Positions 55,778-64,000 of a stretch of 64,000 bases of DNA are shown piece after piece. A program made the position numbers and the translations under genes. Below the pieces are notes generated by a model, which was given only the letters and a program-made list of their open reading frames with translations, ran no database searches and was not told the origin of the DNA. Position 1 is the first letter of the stretch. Each line of letters begins with the position of its first letter. Location of the stretch: positions 186,001 through 250,000 of the forward strand of contig JBLDXI010000034.1 of the NCBI GenBank assembly GCA_047495785.1, in the 5' to 3' direction. The DNA is from Lepidodermella squamata (Eukaryota; Gastrotricha).

Positions 55778-56820
55778 ATGTCATCTGAAAAGAAAATTAT
55801 TTCTGTTGTTGGAGCAACTGGTCAACAAGTAAAAGAATGATTTTCCTATTCTTCTTGTGAATTGCTCCATTTCTAAAGGGTGGTTCTGTTGTTCGAGCGA
55901 TTTTGGAGGATCCGAACACGGAATTCAAAGCTCGAGCTTTAACCCGTGATGCCGATTCCGCAAAAGCCAAGGCCTTAGCCGAGCAAGGTGTTGAAGTCGT
56001 TCAAGTCAATGCTAATGACGAGGACGCGTTGGCTGAGGCTATCAAAGGCTCTTATGGCATGTACTGTGTCTCCGTTATCGACTGGACCGATCCAGATAAA
56101 GAAATCGCACAGATCAAATCTATGGCGAATGCGGCAAGGCAAGTTTATAATACGATACTCGTAACTAATTTCAAGGCTCATTTTTCAAGGAAAGCGGGGA
56201 TCAAGCATGTTATTTGGTCAACCTTGGATGACACTTCGAAATACGTACCACTGAGCGACGATCGAATGCCGACTTTGCACGGCAAGTACAAGGTGCCTCA
56301 ATGCGAAACGAAAGCTAGCTCTGACAAATTCTTCGATGGCCAGCCTGTTACCTTCATAATAACCCCCGGTTTTTGGGACAACTACTCTACCGGCATGTTC
56401 CCGATTCTTCGTGGCCAAGATGGCAAATTAGCGATCTCATTGCCTATGGGGCAAGCTAAATCGCCTGGCATGGCTGTCGACGACATTGGCCGGTGTGCTT
56501 ACGGAATTTTCAAAGACCCGACTTGGATTGGCAAGCGAATTGCGCTTGCTAGTGAAACGATGACGATTGGCGAGCAAGCAGCTAAGGTTGGCAAGGTTCT
56601 AGGCGAGGAGATTGTGTACCAGCCCGTGCCAATCGCTGTTTTCCGGACCTTGCCGTTTCCTGGCGCGAGCGAAATGGCGAATATGATGCAGTTTGTTCAG
56701 GATTTTAATGAAGAAATGAATGCTACCCGTGATTTTGCTGGGACGAGAAACCTGAATCCGAAGCTGATGTCTTTCGATCAATTTTTAGAGAAATACGGCC
56801 ATCTCATCAAGGCTCATTGA
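55778..56820 (+). CDS. NmrA-like atypical short-chain dehydrogenase (NMRAL1-type)
   Basis: Exons 55778-55828, 55879-56138 and 56190-56820. The N-terminus gives I-S-V-V-G-A-T-G-Q-Q-G-G-S-V-V-R-A, the Rossmann G-x-x-G-x-x-G dinucleotide loop formed across intron 1. L-T-R-D follows the second strand, V-E-V-V-Q-V-N-A-N-D-E the third, and K-H-V-I-W-S-T-L-D-D, H-G-K-Y-K and F-I-I-T-P-G-F-W-D-N are characteristic of the NMRAL1/HSCARG group of redox-sensing NADP-binding proteins. The active-site Y-x-x-x-K of classical SDRs is not obvious, as expected for this group. About 313 aa, close to family length. Intron 2 (56139-56189) is GC-AG and 51 nt, so it could be retained in frame. Confidence 0.9.
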
Positions 56821-58968
56821 AAGCCGTGGCAAAGCAACGCGCAATCATCGCAAGACACTGCCGAATTTGCTAACCCTTAACAGGAAATGCTAGCAAATGT
56901 AGGACCAGAGTAATACTTATCCCAAAGTCAAAATATATCAAACAGTTATAGCTGAAAATGAAAAATAAATCTGACTGGCAACTGCAGCAGCATAGCTGAT
57001 ATACAGTAAACCTTACCGTAAATTCGTGAACATTAATCAGCTTAATGTTTACACGCAGTGTGCGACTTTCAGGAGGGCTGGAGGGGATCATCCCCTCCAG
57101 CTTGACAGCGAAATGAGAATCTATCCCACTGTTTCATTAATTTTGAGATGTTTCAGAGCGTGGTTTAGTGGGAAATCTTCGCCTCGCTCGCTATGTAGTC
57201 AATATAACTAGTCATTTTGGCAAATACGGCAAATAAAATTGTTCCAACCCTGGCAGCTCCGGGATCGAAGATCGCACCCTGTTTACACGCAGATAAATAT
57301 GTTATTTTGAGTAGAAGTGACACTGAAAAAACGAGTTATCGATATGTGGAAGAGGCAACATGTTACGTGTTTCTTCATTATCAGTCAGTTTCTTGAACTC
57401 GAAAAATAGTGAACAAAATCGGGCAATTATTCTAGCGGGCTTTTATTCGAGGGAGGCAATCATTAACTTGGAACGTCACGTCAACACTTCAATCAAGCCC
57501 ATGATCAAGTTGACATGAACAGCTTCCAAAAGGCTTTCCAGGTTGGACTACCTCCTAAAGATTTCAAGCAGTAGTGATTCCGCAGTCGGGAAAGCTATTC
57601 CTAGTAGTTTCAGACCATATTATTTTCAAGGCTTCAACCTGTTTTTATGCCGTATGACTATTATTGGAGGCGGGCTATTATTAATATTTGGACACAATAT
57701 ACAAGTGCAATTTTTGGGCTATTATTGGAGGGGGTTATTATTGGAGGTAGGATATTATTCGAAGATATACCGTGCTTGATGATGCTTGATGAGTCGAACT
57801 GCGTTTGGCTACAGTTTGGTTCGTATCACTTTCGCTTGTATGATGTTATCCGTGAGCACTGTGAACTAAAAATCGCGAAGCAAGAAGCAACTCTTCTCCG
57901 ACCGTGCACAAAGGTTTACCCGACAATTTAAGGTTCCAGTGGCTGGAGTGGTTGGTATGCCTGCAGAGCGCAGTGGGGTGCGGTCGGCGTGTAGTCATGG
58001 TTTGCACATTGCGTTACTATTGGAATAGGACAATGCACAGTATGCTGGGTGTGGTTGCACACTGGCGGCATACAAAGATTTCCACGTCACAAACGGCGGC
58101 AGTACGGGGGTTCCCCCGGCATTGGGGAACACGGCGATCATTTCGCATTCTCCACGGCTATTTATAGAGCGATAATGATTAATTTAACAAATTCGCCCGA
58201 CGACATTTATAGGTTGAAAATGCTTGTATTACTTCGTTGTCGATAGATAAATCGTTGCGATTAAGGCAAAAAAATTGGCTCGTTTTGCTTTTTATTTAAG
58301 AGGCTTTCAGCCACGCCACCCGATGCGCTCTCAAAATTATATATCCATGGATGGCGGATCAACGGGAGCAACTGGAGGATCAGCATGTTGAAAGGAATTG
58401 CTAAACATGGGATTCGAAAATTACTAATTTTAAAAGATGCTTAGAAAAACTCAATTATAAACAATACCTTCCCATCATTTCTAAAGGTTGCTCAGGAGCT
58501 GATTGCGTTTCAAGAACACTATCCATCTCTGAAAATGATCGTATTAAAATCAAGCCTCCTTGTATTCAGAATTAATTCAAATACTGTCGTTAACCACAGC
58601 AGATTCGTTAGCTCTCGGCCTGGAGCGTCCCAATATAAAAGTGTAACGAATTTTAGGATGGTTTAATGTTTAAAGCAAGAACTCACTCGAGAAAGCTACT
58701 TTGAGGTGAGATGTCGGTTAATCCGGGCACGACTGGTTCTAAAGGTGCAAAAGCAATGAAAATAGCTTATGAGAATGCAGTCCACGACCTACCCGCGGCA
58801 TGAAATCTTTAAGGATCAAGGAATAATTGAAAAAATCGAATTAGAAAAAGTGATGAAATTCAAAACACTGGAATACTCATTAGGCAGTGGATCCGTTTGC
58901 ACCATGCGACGTAGCTGTAGTTCCAAGGAGAGGAAATAGAGTAGGTACTTGAAAACAGTAGTGGGCTG
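56821..58968. other. intergenic, no gene recognised
   Basis: No convincing splicing pattern or conserved peptide. It includes a short AT-rich repeat cluster near 57655-57765 with several TTATTATTGGAGG-like units. Small ORFs here have no features I can support. Confidence 0.5.
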
Positions 58969-59352
58969 TTATACCGTTTCACATTGATTCCGCTGATGCT
59001 CTATTATTTCTCGCATTTCTCGCTTAGCAGCGACCGCCGTGTCGGAGTTCTCAGAGGATCTCAAAACTTGCCACAAATTCTGAGCTATGAAGCTAGCAAA
59101 GTCAGAATCATATGGCTCGACGGTGACAATCACCCAAATTATAGTTTCATTGCTCAACTTCTCCCAAAGGTCACAAAAAGTATGCAAGGCCTCGAATGAT
59201 GTTCGTTTACGAACAACGCGTCTTACGAAATCATCGTTGAACTGTAGGCGGTAGTGTTCGGGCATTTTTTGCAGTTCATCGGTCAGCCGAGCTGCGTCAA
59301 ATGTTCTCCGACGGCATGCCCGAATAACGCGCTCAAAGCCTCCAGAAGCCAT
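58969..59352 (-). CDS. orphan 127-aa protein
   Basis: A single-exon frame with good amino-acid composition, predicted helical and charged (R-A-C-R-R-R-T-F-D-A-A-R-L-T-D-E-L; F-C-D-L-W-E-K-L; E-I-I-E-H-Q-R-N-Q-C-E). No signal peptide or membrane segment. No family recognised. It may be an intact gene or the retained exon of a larger one; no flanking exons were found. Confidence 0.5.
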   Translation of the reverse strand: MASGGFERVIRACRRRTFDAARLTDELQKMPEHYRLQFNDDFVRRVVRKRTSFEALHTFCDLWEKLSNETIIWVIVTVEPYDSDFASFIAQNLWQVLRSSENSDTAVAAKREMREIIEHQRNQCETV

Positions 59353-60719
59353 AGCGGGAAGTAGGTATTTTAGTTGATTGTGCTGCTTAAACGAAGAATT
59401 AATATAAACTTATACAGAGCTGATTAGTTTTCATAGCCACGCTGTGATAAGGACGGGCTGCAGTGACAAGAGTTGCGATAAGCCTCTCACGAATCCAAGT
59501 CTTCTGGATGTTTGATTGGCTGCCTTTCTAAACCTGACGTAAAGAAAGGGAAACTCCACAACCTACAACGCTAATTTTCAGCGTCGGATTCAGTATGAGC
59601 TTCTTCAATTCAGCTGGCGATAGTCTCTGCTGGTGATAGTCTCTTAATGGGACCGATCTGGGAAAAGGGAAAAAAATTAAGCTTACGACTCGCCCTATCC
59701 AAGGCTGTTGACTAACGACGCAACGATCATACCGACACGCCCTATGACAGAGATAACACCAAAGCCTGTTCCGCGCAGCACACTTTGGAAAAGTTCAACA
59801 GCGTAAACGTATAGAGCCGCTGAACAAATATGAAATAAATTGATAGAGGAGTTCAAGGTTTTCATACTGAATGAGTAGCAGACTGCAAATTTGCCAAATG
59901 CCGCGATGCTGACTGTCGATACTGGCCAAAAGATGAGTAAATTGTAAGATCAATGACGAACAAACCTGACGGAATGAAAGAAACTCATGACGTAAACTGC
60001 GATCAACAGGAATCCAGTCAGCATCGAGACATTGTTAAGAAAACAAGCGCATGGCAGCAAAAAACACCAGCAAAGGATGCATTAACTCGTATTTTTTCGC
60101 CGGCTGTGTGGTTCATCGGGCAGATCATCGTGCCAAGCCATTCTGAACGCTGGATCAGGTTAGATTTGCTCATGCTGCGTAGTTGATCGTTTCAGCCGAC
60201 TGTTCGTAAGTTGAGCTCTAATACTCTAATACTAAAACTAATAGCTGTCCCTAGTACAAATTGGGGCGTGAAATTAATGATATGATCAAGAAACTCAGCA
60301 ACTTTCGTTTTTTAGTCATTTCACACCGGTAATTTCATGGGTTTCGCGGGCTACTGAACCTATTTTAAAGCCATTGCCTAGAATTCACTGGTTCCCAAAG
60401 GATAACCTCAAGAGCCCTTAAAAACTCGCTCAATTCTGGGCACAATTGGAGGGTAAAGGTGGACTGGAGCGCAACTGTCAATGCGACAAAAATGCATTTT
60501 AAGAAGGAAATCCTCATTGAAACAAGGTATCAGTCCGGCCAGATTGGTGAAAAATTAGATACCAAAAATGCTTCCTTCTGTACTCCCTACAGCAAGTTTA
60601 TTACTCAGTCAGAAAATGCAAGCATCTCCACACAAAAAATGTTGTTTACAGCCGATTGTGATCTAATAGTAGAGGCAGCATTACATCGTCCAGTCCATCT
60701 CATCGAAAAAACTGCCTGA
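59353..60719. other. intergenic, no gene recognised
   Basis: Several short frames on the plus strand (near 59953-60186 and 60459-60719) lack conserved motifs, leader peptides or splice context. I do not call them. Confidence 0.5.
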
Positions 60720-60734
60720 TTATACCGGATGGCT

Positions 60735-61077
60735 TTATTGCTCAGCCCTGCATTCCCACTTCTTCTTCTGCCTATTTTTCTTCCAATTGCCTTTCTGTCC
60801 ATTGCTCGTAGTGCAGGGGGATACTTCTGCTCGTGCCTCTTCTTCCGGCTCGAATTCTCTTCCGGGTTGTTTAGCCCAAGCAACGCAGCGCACATTGTTA
60901 CCGATGCGCCTCATTGTGCCTTGCTCCTTAAACTTGGTAATGCAATGTTCGCCGAGTCTTGCGCCGGCGGAAACATGAGCCATAAGAACCTGTTGAGAAG
61001 CAAATGGTCATCAACAAAGGACGAAATGGCTGTTCGATCTTACCAATACAGCGATAACCAGAAGAAGCCTTGTCATG
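60735..61077 (-). CDS. small basic secreted four-Cys protein 2
   Basis: Exon 1 starts at the ATG (M-T-R-L-L-L-V-I-A-V-L) and ends before GTAAGATC near 61043; exon 2, after TTCTCAACAG, runs from about 60989 to 60735. The mature part has H-C-I-T-K-F-K-E-Q-G-T-M-R-R-I-G-N-N-V-R-C, an E-E-E-A-R-A-E stretch, P-C-T-T-S-N-G-Q-K-G-N-W-K-K and W-E-C-R-A-E-Q. The four Cys and the C-T-T-S-x-G-Q-K-G-x-W-K block match the paralogue at 53.7 kb, as does the intron. Strongly basic tail. Possibly a secreted peptide or matrix component; family unknown. Confidence 0.75.
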
Positions 61078-61084
61078 ATAACTC

Positions 61085-61290
61085 GAAGAATTAATTGGAT
61101 AATTCCTTTGTGTTAATTAAATTTGAAAAGAAAAGAATGAAGTGAGCTCGGGCAGGATTCTCGAAAAGCACTTGTCCAGGTCGCATGCGGCTTCCGAGCA
61201 AACACCAGGATCTTTTCATTGTTGTCATAATTCATTTCAGCCAGCTGAATTGTCTTTCTTCATCGATTCTTGCGGGGGAAATGCGCTGAG
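61085..61290 (-). promoter_or_regulatory. conserved upstream region of small secreted gene 2
   Basis: ATTCCTTTGTGTTAATT, GAAAAGAAAAGAATGAA, TCTCGAAAAGCACT and CAGCTGAATTGT...CTTCATCG occur in the same order as upstream of gene 1 (54.02-54.18 kb). Beyond it, about 61285-61515 is an imperfect inverted repeat (GGATGGCTGG ... CCAGCCATCC). Confidence 0.55.
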
Positions 61291-62684
61291 GATGGCTGGC
61301 TATGGAGAATAGAAAAAAGTAAGGAACACCTGAACAAAGGAATTTTGCCTTGCCAACAGCCAATATCGCGGGTGGAACGACTTAAATAGAACCAGTTGGC
61401 GAAATGCACTTGATTCACACACAAAACTGGTGTTCTAGTGATCTTACACGCAAGAAAATTCCTTTGCTTAGATGTCCTTAACTTTTGTTGTTTCCATACT
61501 GCCAGCCATCCTCGGTGCATCCGCGCTGCAAGAATCGATGAAGCGAGTAGAATGAAAATCCTATGAGTTGAGATCATGAGATTAGCTCCAAAAATCCCCG
61601 AACCTTTCTTTTACCGAAATTAAGTGGCACGTGGAAATTGCTGATTTAAAGGTTAGGTAACCCTTGGGACTGATAGCAGTATGGACTCGAAACTAGCGGA
61701 AAATTCATCGGATCGAGGCAAAAAATACGATTTCTGTGAGTGAGGCAAAATATGGGGTTTTAGCAATAATAACAAGGCCTTTTGCTGCATTCTCCCATTA
61801 CATTCATTTTTTCAGGTGGGCCCGACAATTAGCGGCTTAACTGCTTCTCAGGTGTGAGTGCTATGACTATAGGACTTGGATTTTTGGATTTGCCTCCATC
61901 AGATGAATTTTGTATGTGATTGCAAAGAAGTGTCGAGTCCATATTGCCAAAACGACTCGTCGATGCGACAGGCTCCAAATAGGACAATAGGTCTGGATGA
62001 CCGTTGCGGAACAGCTAGCGACATAAAAGAACAATGGGTTGGGTCGCGTCTCAAGGGTGAAAATCGCATAATTTGGGCGCAACATCACGGCAAGGGGGCG
62101 ACAATGGAGTGTTAAAGGTAAGATCATTTAGCAGTATTATGTAAATTTCAGTTTTTTCAGCCCGGAATTTATCTGACCAGATGGTCGCTGTGGGTTTTGG
62201 GGATTTTCTTGCCTCTCGTGCCCCTGTAACCTCGGTCTTCACACGCTGGGAACTGCGACAATGCTCCCTCATCACCAAGGCGATGATTCACTGTTTTAGT
62301 CTTCGTTGCAAATTATGGCTTGTTTGTATGTAAGACACTTCATACAGGGCCCTGCCTATTTATTTACCCTCTGTCCTTTACACAGGTTCTGCCCTATTTT
62401 TTCGTCCTGCCTAATAATTCGTAGAATTCGGTAGAAGGATTCTGTAAATTGCGCTGAACTCAGCGTGGTCAATAGGTTGGAAAAATCGACTTTTTGCCTT
62501 TAGATTCCCTATAGGGGAGATCTTAGGATTATCTAGTTGAGCTCTTTGGATCTCTAACCGTAACACCTGGATGCTTTAAAAAATTATTTTCAAATTCTCC
62601 GAAATTGATTTAGTAAAGAAATTATCTTTCAGATAGTTCCATTTCAAAGAGTGAGTCCAAAGAGTGAGGTCAGTCAACTTGAGT

Positions 62685-62712
62685 TAGGGTTGGTTAGGGT
62701 TAGGTGTCATCT
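62685..62712. repeat. short telomere-like tract
   Basis: GTTAGGGTTGGTTAGGGTTAGG, the third interstitial TTAGGG-type tract in the window. Confidence 0.7.
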
Positions 62713-62965
62713 TGACCCACAACCCCATTTATATCGAATGACCTTTGGCGGTCATGATCACTCTAAAAGATCTTTTCTTTGCTTAATTAAGTGCGGATAA
62801 TTTGAAAATCAAAATTATAACGCAATACTAAATGATAATCTGAAGCAGCTTGGGTGTTGATTATGAAGCAATGCTTTTCATGGTTCTTTTCAACCTCAAT
62901 CAAAGGTTATAACGCTTGAAAATTCGCGAATCTTGCCTTTCCTCTATTGAATTCGCCGATTCTTA

Positions 62966-63106
62966 GGAGGTTTTCATTTTGGGATTAGCCTCGGAGAACT
63001 GCTCGAGGTTTGTTAAGACTATTATATGTCGGGCCTCTTTCTGCTCGTCGACCAGAATATACACAAGCGTCTCCTTCTTAATGCCCACTATAACAGTGAA
63101 TATGCA
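62966..63106 (-). CDS. possible isolated exon or pseudogene fragment
   Basis: The minus-strand frame gives F-T-V-I-V-G-I-K-K-E-T-L-V-Y-I-L-V-D-E-Q-K-E-A-R, then L-E-Q-F-S-E-A-N-P and a stop at about 62966, with a TTTGAAG acceptor-like end at about 63106. Composition looks coding, but no partner exon upstream was found. Could be a relic. Confidence 0.3.
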
Positions 63107-63287
63107 TCTTCAAATGCCGGCTCTAATAACTCGCTGTCAAAACAAAACAAGCTCTCGTAAGGAAGCTGAACATCCACTAAGGCACTCGTAAATTACTTGC
63201 TCAAACAACAACTAAGCACGAAAAGCCACACGTAAAGACCTTCTCCACTAGTAATATATTGCGTCAAATTTTAATAGACCCCAACAA

Positions 63288-64000
63288 ATGTCATCACTTG
63301 TAGCAATTCTCGCCACAATATCGCTGATTTCAACTTATGGTATGAATTTTGATTAAATTAGCCCCATCAGCAGCTTTGTTCTTACAGGTGAATGTCAGAC
63401 CCCATGGCCGCGCCCTGAGTCACTGGTTTTCCAACTACCCCTCGACCTTAATTATCAACTCAACGACACAATTTGCAATCTTCTGCCTTTCGCCGCTTCA
63501 TCCAGCATCATTGTCTCGCCGAGCCCGGGACCGTTCGGTAACGCCTCAACCTCGGTCGAGATTCGCGACTTCCCAGACCAGATCGGGGTTTCCTTGGCCG
63601 AATACCGTAATATCCCCCTTAAAAATGGTTTCACCATCGCGTTTTACTACTACCAAAGTGGCAAAAGTGCGAGCGGAGTTCTCGAGTCCGAATTTGAGGA
63701 TGGAATTCTAACGATTGTCATCACAACCGATGGCGTTGTGATGGTTCAACTTTTCGACAAAATTCAGGGACAATACACGACGAAAATCGAACTGGCTGTA
63801 TTCAACAAAAGTCAGACCTGGGGATTCGCAGCATTGTCCTATGACATGCTCAGCCAAAAACTGCGTCTATTCGCCCCTGGCGCGGATTTGAAGCCTGTTG
63901 AAGCCGACTCTACGTTTCAATTCATCAAAACATCTCTCGTGACGTGGGCGAGGTTCAAAATTGGAGGGGCAGCGATTCGAGGCGTTCCTCCCCGGGTTTA
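63288..64000 (+). CDS. secreted protein, 5' part only; possible ConA/LamG-like fold
   Basis: Exon 1, 63288-63339 (M-S-S-L-V-A-I-L-A-T-I-S-L-I-S-T-Y), is a signal peptide. A 48-nt intron (63340-63387, GTATGA...TTACAG) is followed by one long open exon from 63388 to the window end with no stop, about 204 residues. After E-C-Q-T-P-W-P, features include F-T-I-A-F-Y-Y-Y-Q-S-G, I-L-T-I-V-I-T-T-D-G, W-G-F-A-A-L-S-Y-D and L-R-L-F-A-P-G, the strand/W-x-x-x-x-x-x-Y-D pattern of laminin-G/concanavalin-like lectin domains. That assignment is tentative. The exon has no internal start codon near its beginning and shows up only after splicing exon 1 to it. Confidence 0.75.

Noticed and set aside
1-64000. 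CRISPR array, bacterial operons, rRNA or tRNA genes
   Set aside because: Spliceosomal introns throughout, no regularly spaced identical repeats with unique spacers, and no tRNA or rRNA motif found by eye.

Overview
Eukaryotic, compact, intron-rich DNA. Most introns are 45-90 nt and AT-rich. Coding exons carry animal extracellular families: astacin/EGF/CUB/kringle, anoctamin, Cys-loop receptors. Some introns are non-canonical (two GC-AG, one GA-AG). A kringle domain, short introns, G*-AG introns and TTAGGG-type interstitial repeats together suggest a tunicate, most plausibly an appendicularian (Oikopleura-like). That identification is an inference and was not tested by any search.

Region 1 (1-29,477, minus strand) is one enormous secreted-protein gene. 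It starts with a signal peptide at 29,477 and runs off the left edge. It encodes a long series of four-cysteine repeats split over well over a hundred small exons. A divergent N-terminal array (18.4-29.3 kb) is followed by seven copies (the last cut by the window) of a ~2.4-kb higher-order block. The architecture fits an extracellular matrix or 'house' protein (oikosin-like candidate). In five blocks the reading frame requires a 2-nt microexon.

Region 2 (29,902-33,025, plus strand) is transcribed divergently, with its start codon 424 bp from that of the giant gene. It encodes a secreted astacin-like protein whose zinc ligands and catalytic Glu are all replaced, followed by EGF, CUB, kringle and about three copies of the same four-Cys repeat found in the giant gene. 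The pair may serve the same extracellular structure.

Region 3 (33,159-40,330, minus) is a 17-exon TMEM16/anoctamin gene. Its third intron holds a 2.65-kb element with ~400-bp terminal inverted repeats and a 9-bp target duplication, which itself contains pieces of a non-LTR retrotransposon and a telomere-like array.

Region 4 (41,067-51.8 kb, minus) has two paralogous secreted 'YLDRH/YTCC' repeat genes flanking a tandem trio of Cys-loop receptor genes. One of the three (42.7-44.1 kb) is broken by a 151-bp frameshifting deletion.

Region 5 (52-64 kb) is sparser. It has two paralogous small basic secreted proteins (53.7 and 60.7 kb, minus), an NmrA-like (NMRAL1-type) gene (55.8 kb, plus), a 127-aa orphan ORF (59 kb, minus) and the start of a secreted gene running off the right edge (63.3 kb, plus). 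Palindromic MITE-like elements are scattered through introns and spacers.
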